This document shows, piece after piece, positions 23,577-30,683 of a stretch of 64,000 nucleotides of DNA. Every line of letters begins with the position of its first letter. Positions within the stretch are counted from its first letter, which is position 1. The stretch is from a virus: the IMG/VR virus record IMGVR_UViG_3300034072_000758, positions 1-64,000 of that record. One strand, written 5' to 3'. The position numbers and the translations under genes are program-made. A model generated the notes under the pieces. It did not search any database, was not told the DNA's origin, and saw only the letters and a program-made list of their open reading frames with translations.

Positions 23577-24347
23577 ATGTTTAAGGCAAATGTTATGTCC
23601 AGCGAATCCAAAGACAAACTCGGTGACCGAATGAAGGAATATGAGCGTATTGAAACCGCTCGTAAGTTCCACCCTTCTATGCCGATTTATGCTCGGATCG
23701 ATGGAAAGAACTTTTCCAATTTCACACGAGGTCTTAAACGACCCTTCGACATGACCATGACGCGGACCATGATCGAAACTACCAAGTTTCTTGTGGAAGA
23801 AACTCATGCTCTTTGTGGCTATGTCCAGTCCGACGAAATCAGCTTGGCTTGGCGTAAATGCTCAGATGTTTCGAGTTTCCTGTTCGATGGTAAAAGTCAC
23901 AAACTCCATAGCGTTTTGGCGTCGATGGCTGCGGGTAAATTCAACAAGCTTACGAATAGCTGGGCTGCGCCTTGGTGTGATCGCGTAGCTGCGTTCGATG
24001 CCCGTGTATGCCAGATGCCTTTTGACTTCGAGATCACAAACATGTTTCTGTGGCGCGCTCAGGATGCGACCAAAAATGCGGTCAGCATGGCAACCCGCGC
24101 CGAATTTTCAGCCAAGCAAATGCATGGCAAGAACCAGCCTCAAATGATTGAAATGCTGACTAACATGGGTATCGATTTTTACGATCACCCTGCGGAGTTT
24201 AGGAACGGAACATTTATTGTTCGTGAAAAGGTTGAAGTGGGGGACACAACCCGGTCGATCATCAAGGAAGTGCCTTTGGATACCCCATTCTCGGCATTGC
24301 CACATAATGAACGCCATGCGTTCATCTTCGGTTCAGTTTCAACATAA
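23577..24347 (+). CDS. Thg1-like 3'-5' polymerase (tRNA-His guanylyltransferase family)
   Basis: Thg1 family enzymes add nucleotides in the 3'-5' direction to the 5' end of tRNA, either giving tRNA-His its G-1 or repairing truncated 5' ends. The catalytic palm motifs are intact: YARIDGKNFSNFTRG (metal Asp42 and the GKNF/F loop) and YVQSDEISL (Asp86, Glu87). The basic RGLKRPFD segment follows, as in the family. 256 residues, close to full length. It differs at the C-terminus from eukaryotic Thg1 and is better called a Thg1-like protein. Substrate is unknown. A CCA-adding enzyme 11 kb away handles the other tRNA end. Confidence 0.9.
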   Translation: MFKANVMSSESKDKLGDRMKEYERIETARKFHPSMPIYARIDGKNFSNFTRGLKRPFDMTMTRTMIETTKFLVEETHALCGYVQSDEISLAWRKCSDVSSFLFDGKSHKLHSVLASMAAGKFNKLTNSWAAPWCDRVAAFDARVCQMPFDFEITNMFLWRAQDATKNAVSMATRAEFSAKQMHGKNQPQMIEMLTNMGIDFYDHPAEFRNGTFIVREKVEVGDTTRSIIKEVPLDTPFSALPHNERHAFIFGSVST

Positions 24348-24402
24348 TAAGGTGCTGAGACTGATCGTCTATAAGAAATATAAAAATATGGTAAACGACC
24401 CG

Positions 24403-24430
24403 TTGACAATCTAAGTGGGTGTGGCACTAT
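24403..24430 (+). promoter_or_regulatory. Early promoter
   Basis: TTGACA, 16-bp spacer, CACTAT. Transcription start near 24437 rules out the upstream GTG at 24419 as the start of the next gene. Confidence 0.65.
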
Positions 24431-24457
24431 GATGCTTATAAAGGGGAGTTGCGAAGC

Positions 24458-24805
24458 GTGATAACCGAGATAGATGATTATATCCGAAGCGTAGTCAAGG
24501 TTATAGACGCCGTTGATAAAACCCGTCGAGATAGGACCGGTAAACATCGGACTGAGATTGCGGGTATATCTCTGTACACACAAGCAATTGAACAAAAAGA
24601 CAGAACCACGCGCCTATCATTGGGTGGTGACGGCTGGCTATTAATCTTGTCTATCCGCAAGAGACTTCCAAAAAACCCCACAGAAAATCGTGTTCAGCTA
24701 AAACATTCGTTTTTATACAGTGGGGAAATGTGGATAACTAATTATACAATACTATCCCCGGAAAAGTTTGAGGATGATCTTACGATTCTTAAACTTCTAA
24801 CATAA
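24458..24805 (+). CDS. Unknown protein, GTG start
   Basis: 115 residues from the GTG at 24458, preceded by AAGGGGAG at good distance and lying downstream of the promoter. Mixed alpha/beta, basic in the middle (KTRRDRTGKHRTE). Coupled to the next gene by TAATG. Function unknown. Confidence 0.6.
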   Translation: MITEIDDYIRSVVKVIDAVDKTRRDRTGKHRTEIAGISLYTQAIEQKDRTTRLSLGGDGWLLILSIRKRLPKNPTENRVQLKHSFLYSGEMWITNYTILSPEKFEDDLTILKLLT

Positions 24806-25173
24806 TGGAAATTCATAGAAAAATACTTGAGGAAGTTCGAAATCACCCATCCGTCAGTACCGATTTTAAGGCACTGACGGACGAACAGCTTTTGAAATAT
24901 ATCTTCAAAAATTTTCGTGGGAAAGTACCCAATACTAAGGGTCTCCAACTATCCATAGGTGGCTTCGAGTTAATTAAGCCAATTTTCACTTACTACGAGA
25001 TACCGGTCTCAGACGATGTGGATGCTCGTGATCTTATAAAATTTAATCGAAACGTTCGTTTTCCTTTCTTTGTAGATAAGAAAAAATGGCGAGTGTTCGA
25101 TTCCGACTTGGCGACAATGTTAAAAATGGTAGACGGCTCATTAAAAAAAATTGTCGAAATGGAAATTTTTTGA
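24805..25173 (+). CDS. Unknown phage protein
   Basis: 122 residues. The central pattern TKGLQLSIGGFELIKPIF is reminiscent of a small protein found in several large phages, but I cannot name it. Second gene of a two-gene operon. AT-rich codons. Helical with a basic C-terminus. Confidence 0.62.
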   Translation: MEIHRKILEEVRNHPSVSTDFKALTDEQLLKYIFKNFRGKVPNTKGLQLSIGGFELIKPIFTYYEIPVSDDVDARDLIKFNRNVRFPFFVDKKKWRVFDSDLATMLKMVDGSLKKIVEMEIF

Positions 25174-25259
25174 TTGATCTTTCTTAGCAGGTCAATTATC
25201 GTCCAAACAAAGATTAACTACCGGTCTTTTGCTTTCATATTTCATTTAGAGGTGTACTC

Positions 25260-26693
25260 GTGGCCCCACGTCAGTCCCAAGGTGCTGTAGAATCCCCATC
25301 CATCGTCACACCGAAGGAGTTGACCAAAATGGTCGAACTCGTCGGTCGCGCCAAGCGCTATCGCGGTCGTTCCCTGTTCATCTGGGGGCCTCCCGGTATC
25401 GGTAAGTCGGCTCTCGTTCAAGCCGCTGCCAAAAAGTCGGGCCGCGCGTTCTTCGATCTCCGTCTTTCACAAATGGCCCCAGAAGACATTCGTGGTGTTC
25501 CGTTCAAGACCAAGATTCACAATCGTGATTTCGTTCTGTATTCGGAACCTTCGGCTCTGCCCCACGACATCGACTACGAAGTCGAAATGGACATCAAAGC
25601 GCGTCAAACGCGCGTGAAGTTCGAAAACCCGCACGGCTTCACCTTCCGCACGGGTCGCCATGAAAGCGGCAAGCCGATCTATTCTGACCTTCCGAAAATC
25701 ACGGTCGAATCGCTGACCGAAGGCGCTACGGCATCGGTCTCCGAAATCACCACCAACAGCTTCGAAGTCGTCCTGATCAACGACACGACCGGTCAACCGA
25801 CTGCCGGTGAAGTTCGCTGGAAGGCCGAAGCTCATGCGTTCGGTATTCTGGCTCTGGAAGAGTTCAACTCGGCGGCTCCCACCGTTCAGACGGCTTCGTA
25901 CCAACTGGTTCTGGACCGCAAGGTTGGTGACTATGTGGTTCCCGAAGACATTCAGATCATCGCTCTGGGTAACCGCGAAACCGACCGTGGCGTGACCTTT
26001 AAGCAACCACTGCCTATCGCCAACCGTTTCATTCACGTTGAATTGACTTCGAACGGTGCTGACCTTTATAAGGATTGGTTCGATTGGGCCATCGAAGAAA
26101 AGGTCCACCCCTATGTCGTCGGCTATCTGGAACACTACAAGGCGTCGATCTTCAAGTTCGATCCGACCACCGCATCGCGCGGCTTCCCGACCCCTCGTTC
26201 GTGGGAAATGGTTTCCGATCTGCTGCTGGCCGCGAATAAGATTTCGGATGCTCGTCCGCTGATCTATGGTTCCATCGGTGACGCGGAAGCTGGTCAATTC
26301 GTTACTTACTGCGACATGGCCGATGTTCTGCCGAAACCAGAAGGCATTCTGAACGGTACGGTCACCGATCTGTCGGCTGATGCCAAGCGTTCGGGTGTGG
26401 CTCTGACCTATTCCGTCGCCGTCTCGTTGTGCTATGAAATGCAAGCTCGTCAGCAAGCGTTCCAGAAGCTTGAAGACAAGACGCAAGCTGAAAAGCTCAA
26501 GAAGGAATGGTTTAAGGAAACCAACAACGCCTTGAAGTTCATGCTCGATAACTTCCAAGAAGAAGTCATCGTCGTGGCCATCAAAATGGCGCTCCAAAAG
26601 TACGATCTCAAGCTGAACGCCAAGGAACAGCCTGTTTTCGCCGACTTCACGAAGCGCTTCAAGCCGTATATTCTCGGCGGATCGCTTTCGTAA
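25260..26693 (+). CDS. MoxR-like AAA+ ATPase
   Basis: 477 residues, GTG start with GAGGTG ahead. AAA+ motifs: Walker A WGPPGIGKS (42-50), the RLSQMAPEDIRGVP segment after it that is typical of the MoxR/chelatase branch, a Walker B region around ILALEEFNSA (residues about 198-207), and sensor 1 around IIALGNRETD. MoxR ATPases act as chaperones with a von Willebrand A partner, here the next gene. The GC-rich, host-like codon use resembles the early genes. The pair would remodel an unknown protein or complex. Confidence 0.85.
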   Translation: MAPRQSQGAVESPSIVTPKELTKMVELVGRAKRYRGRSLFIWGPPGIGKSALVQAAAKKSGRAFFDLRLSQMAPEDIRGVPFKTKIHNRDFVLYSEPSALPHDIDYEVEMDIKARQTRVKFENPHGFTFRTGRHESGKPIYSDLPKITVESLTEGATASVSEITTNSFEVVLINDTTGQPTAGEVRWKAEAHAFGILALEEFNSAAPTVQTASYQLVLDRKVGDYVVPEDIQIIALGNRETDRGVTFKQPLPIANRFIHVELTSNGADLYKDWFDWAIEEKVHPYVVGYLEHYKASIFKFDPTTASRGFPTPRSWEMVSDLLLAANKISDARPLIYGSIGDAEAGQFVTYCDMADVLPKPEGILNGTVTDLSADAKRSGVALTYSVAVSLCYEMQARQQAFQKLEDKTQAEKLKKEWFKETNNALKFMLDNFQEEVIVVAIKMALQKYDLKLNAKEQPVFADFTKRFKPYILGGSLS

Positions 26694-26761
26694 TAAGGGC
26701 GGGGGTGGTGAAATACCCACCCTCTCTCACAATTCCAGTATTCAGTATTCGGAGATTATAA

Positions 26762-28168
26762 ATGAGTGAGCATGATGATCCAGTAAGACGCGCAATTGTT
26801 GGTGCGAGAATCCAACTGTTGCTCCATAAGCCGTTCTTCGGCCAAATGGCTATGCGTCTCGATCTGGTCGATGCGACAAAGTGGTGTCAGACTGCCGCAA
26901 CCGATGGTCGCCGCCTATACTATAATCGTGAGTTTATCAAGAAGCTCACGCCACCTGAACTGGAATTTCTGGTTTGTCACGAAATTCTTCACTGTATCTA
27001 TATGCACATGACACGGCGTGGGAATCGTGATCCCAAGCTGTATAATATGGCCTGTGACTACATCGTCAACTGGACAATCAAGAACGAAAACATCGGCTCT
27101 ATGCCGAAGGGCGGTCTGTGGAAGTCCGAATACAACGACGATCTAACTTCCGAAGAACTTTACGAAATTCTTCTCAAGAATTGCGTTACCGTCGAAATGA
27201 CGATGGACGAGCACCTTGATTATGCTGGTTCCAACGACGACGATGATGACGAAGACGGCGAGAAGAAGCGCGGTAAAAACGGCAATCAATCCGGCGAAGA
27301 CGGTGATGAAGACGGTGAAGGCGGCGGTTCTGGCGGCGAGGACGGCGAAGAAGATGGCGAAGGCAAGGGTAAGGGCAAGGGCAACGGTAAGTCCAAGGTC
27401 CGAGTCTACGGCGAAGATGGTCCTCCTGAACTGACCAAGGAAGACATCGACAAGATAAAAGACAGCATGATTCAAGCGCTCCAAGAGACCGCTCAGAGCG
27501 TCGGTGCTGGCAATGTTCCGAAGGGCGTTCAACGCCTGATCAACAAGCTCACGGCCCCTAAGATGGACTGGCGGGAGCTTCTGGATGCCTCCATTCGTTC
27601 GCTGATCCGCGATGACTATACTTACGCTCAACCGAACCGTCGCAATTATGCCGGTGGCTTTGACGACATCATTTTCGCTGGTCAAGACTTCCTGAACACG
27701 ATCAAGATTGGTATCGCCATTGATACCTCTGGATCGATGACTGATCAGATGCTCCAAGACTTCTTGTCCGAAGTCAAGGGTATTATGGAAGAGTTCCGGG
27801 ACTTCGAACTTTGGCTGTGGACCTTCGATACACAGTGCTACGGTCTCAAGAAGTTCACGGGTGCCAACCTGAATGACATCTTCGAGTACCAGATGATCGG
27901 TCGAGGCGGCACAATGTTCGAATGTAATTGGGAGTTCATGATGAACCCACCCGAAACAGATGTTGACGGTGAAAGCATCAGTGGACCTATCGATGTCGAA
28001 CGCTTCATCATGTTTACGGACGGTTATCCGTGCGGAACATGGGGCGAAGCCTATGAAAACTTCGTGGATACCTTGTTCGTTATTCACGGCTCTGAAACCA
28101 TCGTTGCTCCGTTCGGTATGACGGCCTACTACGATGATCACCGTCGCAAGGCTCGCAAAGCCGCCTAA
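26762..28168 (+). CDS. VWA-domain protein with metallopeptidase-like N-terminus
   Basis: 468 residues, partner of the preceding MoxR-type ATPase. The N-terminal domain carries the zincin motif VCHEILHCIY (His73, Glu74, His77) of the putative metallopeptidase/DUF2201 family. Residues about 155-220 are a Gly/Asp/Glu/Lys-rich disordered linker. The C-terminal von Willebrand A domain has the metal-ion adhesion site DTSGSM (about 320-325) with GRGGTMF and MFTDGYP completing it. Bacterial MoxR-VWA pairs insert metals or disassemble complexes. A phage role is unknown. Terminator follows. Confidence 0.83.
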   Translation: MSEHDDPVRRAIVGARIQLLLHKPFFGQMAMRLDLVDATKWCQTAATDGRRLYYNREFIKKLTPPELEFLVCHEILHCIYMHMTRRGNRDPKLYNMACDYIVNWTIKNENIGSMPKGGLWKSEYNDDLTSEELYEILLKNCVTVEMTMDEHLDYAGSNDDDDDEDGEKKRGKNGNQSGEDGDEDGEGGGSGGEDGEEDGEGKGKGKGNGKSKVRVYGEDGPPELTKEDIDKIKDSMIQALQETAQSVGAGNVPKGVQRLINKLTAPKMDWRELLDASIRSLIRDDYTYAQPNRRNYAGGFDDIIFAGQDFLNTIKIGIAIDTSGSMTDQMLQDFLSEVKGIMEEFRDFELWLWTFDTQCYGLKKFTGANLNDIFEYQMIGRGGTMFECNWEFMMNPPETDVDGESISGPIDVERFIMFTDGYPCGTWGEAYENFVDTLFVIHGSETIVAPFGMTAYYDDHRRKARKAA

Positions 28169-28174
28169 GACGAA

Positions 28175-28206
28175 AGCCCCGGATTTCTCCGGGGCTTTTT
28201 CTTTTA
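28175..28206 (+). terminator. Rho-independent terminator
   Basis: AGCCCCGGA-TTTC-TCCGGGGCT stem-loop followed by TTTTTCTTTT, seven bases after the VWA gene. Confidence 0.92.
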
Positions 28207-28398
28207 TAACCCTCTGTGAAGGCGTAGAGCCTCCTTCCAGTCATATGGTTTAGGAACCGGACGTACCGGAACAGGAACCCCGCGCTTGCGAAGCTCAAAC
28301 GCCGCCGCCTCGCTGGACAGCGACTTAGCCATCCAGAAATCGAGAAGTTCTTTTGTAGACTTTGTGGCCATCTTTGTGGCGCGTTTTGAAATAGACAT
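28204..28398 (-). CDS. Small unknown basic protein
   Basis: 64 residues from the ATG at 28398 with GGGAGAA ahead. A longer frame to 28452 has no ribosome-binding site. Basic N-terminus (SISKRATKMATKSTKE), helical middle, and a Pro/Val-rich PVPVRPVPKPYDW end. Its mRNA seems to begin at a late promoter about 100 bp upstream with a tiny open frame between. Function unknown. Confidence 0.55.
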   Translation of the reverse strand: MSISKRATKMATKSTKELLDFWMAKSLSSEAAAFELRKRGVPVPVRPVPKPYDWKEALRLHRGL

Positions 28399-28471
28399 AA
28401 CTATTCTCCCATGAACGGACAAATTTCCACGGGATTGTGAATTTAAATTCATCCGTCCAAGTTTGACGGAG

Positions 28472-28498
28472 TTAAGCTGTGTCTGCTGCCTTAGCCAT
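28472..28498 (-). CDS. Possible 8-codon leader peptide
   Basis: ATG with reading MAKAADTA then stop, placed exactly 4 nt after a TATAAATAA late element, the same arrangement as real leaderless genes here. It may be a leader peptide controlling the 64-residue gene downstream, since a CCGTC/GACGG hairpin lies between them. It could equally be the decayed start of an older gene. Confidence 0.3.
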   Translation of the reverse strand: MAKAADTA

Positions 28499-28502
28499 GC
28501 TT

Positions 28503-28511
28503 TTATTTATA
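28503..28511 (-). promoter_or_regulatory. Late promoter TATAAATAA
   Basis: Best T4-like late element in this area, minus strand, 4 nt before the mini-ORF start at 28498. Confidence 0.6.
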
Positions 28512-28576
28512 TATCCAAGTCCATTATAACCCGATTTAAATTGATTTTATCACCCATGATTAACTATATTGAATAA

Positions 28577-28915
28577 ATGATACCTAGTAGCGTAACCATT
28601 TCGGGATATGAGGTCAACTACCGTGATGTGGTTGGGAATCTCGTAATTCTTCCCAAGATACCCCGATCTTGGGAAACGGTTGTCGAAGAAACTCAGTATC
28701 AAAACTACACGCTCTCGAAGATGCTTTCAGAGTGGATACAGGCCACGGTTTGCTTAGAGGGCCGCTACTGTATTCACGTCGAAAATATACCCAGAACAAA
28801 CAAAGTCGGCGCTCAACAAGGCTGGCGACAAAGGGTGTACGTCAGCTTCGAGTCGGATAACGACGCCATGTCATTCGTCTTGCTAGATGGCAAGAAATTC
28901 ATTTCGGAGAAATAA
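28577..28915 (+). CDS. Unknown protein ending in the SD-DA-F motif
   Basis: 112 residues. The C-terminal [18 protein letters not shown] matches a motif repeated at the ends of proteins starting at 35367 and 55465. The 5' region may hold a weak promoter (TTGATT at 28541). It lies 5 bp upstream of clpP and may be cotranscribed with it. Function unknown. Confidence 0.6.
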   Translation: MIPSSVTISGYEVNYRDVVGNLVILPKIPRSWETVVEETQYQNYTLSKMLSEWIQATVCLEGRYCIHVENIPRTNKVGAQQGWRQRVYVSFESDNDAMSFVLLDGKKFISEK

Positions 28916-28920
28916 AAAAA

Positions 28921-29511
28921 ATGAACCTAGTTCCTATGGTGCTGGAACAAACCGCCACGGGTGAACGTTCCTACGACATTTACAGCTTGATGTTGAAGCA
29001 CCGTCAAGTGTTTGTCGGCGGACCAGTCAACGATACGATGGCGCAAACCATCGTCGCTCAACTTCTCTATTTGGAAAATGAAAATCCCAAGAAAGAGATC
29101 ACCATGTACGTCAACAGCCCCGGTGGTGTCGTGACGGCTGGTATGAGCATCATTGATACCATGAATTTCATCAAACCAGACGTTCATGTTATCGTTATGG
29201 GGCAAGCCTGTTCTATGGGTGCCATGATCACGACCTTTGGTGCCAAAGGTCATCGTCATATTCTCCCAAACGCCCGTATGATGTTTCACCAACCTTCGGG
29301 GGGTGCTCAGGGCATGGCTTCGGACATCGAAATCCAAGCCCGTGAGATTAGCTATTTGAAAAAGAAGCTGAATCAAATGGTAGCAGACAATACCGGCCAA
29401 CCGCTTGAATATGTGGAGCGTATCATGGATCGTGATACTTTCATGAGCGCTGAGGAAGCGGTCGCGTTTGGGGCTGTCGATCACATTATTCAGTCGAGAA
29501 ATCAAATATAG
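28921..29511 (+). CDS. clpP: ClpP, ATP-dependent Clp protease proteolytic subunit
   Basis: ClpP forms the 14-subunit chamber that degrades substrates fed by ClpA or ClpX. The catalytic triad is intact: Ser98 in GQACSMGA (most bacteria have GQAASMGA), His123 in MFHQPSGG, Asp172 in [12 protein letters not shown]. Also conserved are the [13 protein letters not shown] oxyanion segment and the C-terminal FGAVDHI. 196 residues, standard mature length with a short N-terminus, so no propeptide is needed. A phage ClpA or ClpX is not visible, so it would have to pair with host ATPases or mix into host ClpP rings. ClpS and SmpB are encoded 6 kb upstream. Confidence 0.96.
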   Translation: MNLVPMVLEQTATGERSYDIYSLMLKHRQVFVGGPVNDTMAQTIVAQLLYLENENPKKEITMYVNSPGGVVTAGMSIIDTMNFIKPDVHVIVMGQACSMGAMITTFGAKGHRHILPNARMMFHQPSGGAQGMASDIEIQAREISYLKKKLNQMVADNTGQPLEYVERIMDRDTFMSAEEAVAFGAVDHIIQSRNQI

Positions 29512-29516
29512 ATAGC

Positions 29517-29544
29517 TTGACAATATATATTCTCATGATACTCT
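29517..29544 (+). promoter_or_regulatory. Early promoter
   Basis: TTGACA, 16-bp spacer, TACTCT, then a leader with AGTAGGAG before the ATG at 29578. Confidence 0.75.
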
Positions 29545-29577
29545 GAAATTTGGTAATATTCAGAAAGTAGGAGTACC

Positions 29578-29817
29578 ATGAGACCTGACTACCCACAAAA
29601 CGAATATACAGTTGTTCTTCTGAACAAGTTCACGCAAGATGATCTCAATCCAGTCCTATCTTTACTGGATCGTATGAGCATCAAGCTCGCTGGATACGGT
29701 CTGTGTGGTTTGGGTATTGTATTGGAATTTCAGCGCGCAAAAGCCGCGTTCGACATGATGAACTTCGGGATCACCGTCGATTTCCCAATCCAATTTAATA
29801 TAGTGGACCGAGGATAA
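29578..29817 (+). CDS. Unknown early protein
   Basis: 79 residues. It has an early promoter and a strong AGGAG site. The pattern VVLLNKFTQDDLNPVLSLL then LEFQRAKAAFDMMNFG suggests a small ferredoxin-like alpha/beta fold. The second motif faintly recalls the SD-DA-F family. It overlaps the convergent next gene by 23 bases. Function unknown. Confidence 0.62.
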   Translation: MRPDYPQNEYTVVLLNKFTQDDLNPVLSLLDRMSIKLAGYGLCGLGIVLEFQRAKAAFDMMNFGITVDFPIQFNIVDRG

Positions 29818-29992
29818 ACAACACTTCGTCATCCTCTTCATCGAAGAAGATTTTAACTTGGAAGTCGGGACCGGTATCTGTTCTTATGGTATAGCTGCCC
29901 GAACAGTTACTCATACACCAATCTTCTAGTATTGCTTCGGATAAGCAATACAAATCCTCTCTAATGAAGCGTTTATGATCAAACACAACCAT
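29795..29992 (-). CDS. Unknown late protein
   Basis: 65 residues from the ATG at 29992, chosen since the late element AATAAATAT stands 4 nt upstream. Longer frames reaching back to 30169 would cover that promoter and the divergent gene. Contains two Cys (CMSNC) and an acidic FFDEEDDEV stretch. Function unknown. Confidence 0.55.
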   Translation of the reverse strand: MVVFDHKRFIREDLYCLSEAILEDWCMSNCSGSYTIRTDTGPDFQVKIFFDEEDDEVLFILGPLY

Positions 29993-29996
29993 GCTA

Positions 29997-30005
29997 ATAT
30001 TTATT
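29997..30005 (-). promoter_or_regulatory. Leaderless late promoter AATAAATAT
   Basis: Minus-strand late element 4 nt before the ATG at 29992. It overlaps by two bases the -35 of the divergent early promoter. Confidence 0.65.
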
Positions 30006-30031
30006 GACATGAGTGTGAAACATGGTACAAC
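30004..30031 (+). promoter_or_regulatory. Early promoter, probably leaderless transcript
   Basis: TTGACA, 16-bp spacer, TACAAC. Only 6 nt separate the -10 from the ATG at 30038, so the mRNA should begin at the start codon. Confidence 0.62.
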
Positions 30032-30037
30032 GGCCTC

Positions 30038-30358
30038 ATGACCAAAGCTCTCGCATATTTTATCACCAATGACGGGATCATTACCCACGTAACGGGTGAT
30101 ATTGACACGGCCTTGCTTAACGAATGGTTCACCCATTATAAAATCGCGGGCGGTTTCATGAAATTTCACGATAAGGATGCTTCGGATATTCTCGAAGAGA
30201 TCGCTCGTTTATATGGTAATTTTGAAATTTCTTATCGCTCTACCGATACTCTTAAGACATTTTCAAGTCTCAGTGGTAAAAACACCGTTGATTTTTTTAG
30301 AGCCGTAACAACAGGCTGTTCGAAAAATCAATCGGCTAAACTTCGTCTGTACATTTAA
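30038..30358 (+). CDS. Unknown protein, probably leaderless
   Basis: 106 residues. No ribosome-binding site; the promoter -10 is 6 nt from the ATG. Mixed alpha/beta N-terminal half (TKALAYFITNDGIITHVTG), polar C-terminal half with several Ser, Thr and Lys. It converges on the IF-1 gene with a 4-base overlap. Function unknown. Confidence 0.58.
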   Translation: MTKALAYFITNDGIITHVTGDIDTALLNEWFTHYKIAGGFMKFHDKDASDILEEIARLYGNFEISYRSTDTLKTFSSLSGKNTVDFFRAVTTGCSKNQSAKLRLYI

Positions 30359-30567
30359 CGGTGGCGATAAACAATCCGCCCCTTGGTAAAATCGTGGATA
30401 CTCATTTCGATGTCTACCACATCACCCTGAGATACCCGAATATTATTTCGTTTTATTTTTCCACTTAGATGGCACATGACTTCGTGGCCATTTTCAAGCT
30501 TTACGCGGAACAGGCTAGGTAATAGCTCTGAGACCGTCCCTTTTATTTTTATGATGTCCTTTTCCAA
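30355..30567 (-). CDS. infA: Translation initiation factor IF-1
   Basis: IF-1 sits in the ribosomal A site during initiation and works with IF-2 and IF-3. The 70-residue protein aligns with bacterial IF-1 (about 72 residues) across its length: KIKGTVSELLPSLFRVKLEN, GHEVMCHLSGKIKRNNIRV, GDVVDIEMS, and DFTKGRIVYRH. It is a complete OB-fold with the basic surface kept. The start is a TTG at 30567, with AGAGGAAC seven bases upstream. No ATG exists before residue 31. A late-type element lies 25 bp further up. I know of no well-characterised phage IF-1, which makes this gene unusual. Confidence 0.93.
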   Translation of the reverse strand: MEKDIIKIKGTVSELLPSLFRVKLENGHEVMCHLSGKIKRNNIRVSQGDVVDIEMSIHDFTKGRIVYRHR

Positions 30568-30592
30568 AAAGTTCCTCTGATTGGTTTACGAG

Positions 30593-30601
30593 ATATTTAT
30601 T
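30593..30601 (-). promoter_or_regulatory. Late promoter AATAAATAT for infA
   Basis: Minus-strand late-type element 25 nt before the TTG start, leaving a short leader that contains AGAGGA. Confidence 0.5.
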
Positions 30602-30617
30602 TTATCTCAGTTTTAAA

Positions 30618-30645
30618 TTGACTTTGACGCGAAGTTATCGCTATG
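30618..30645 (+). promoter_or_regulatory. Possible promoter for rIIA
   Basis: TTGACT, 16-bp spacer, GCTATG. An overlapping TTGACG starts at 30624. About 38 nt to the rIIA ATG. Confidence 0.4.
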
Positions 30646-30683
30646 GTCATGTTAACCATGTCACCTAGCGTTAGAGTAAGCGT

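Noticed and set aside
25467-26720. Long minus-strand frame opposite the MoxR-like ATPase
   Set aside because: It is a shadow produced by GC-rich codons. The plus-strand frame has intact AAA+ motifs.
27143-28141. Long minus-strand frame opposite the VWA protein
   Set aside because: The plus-strand frame has zincin and MIDAS motifs. The minus-strand frame matches nothing and has no ribosome-binding site.
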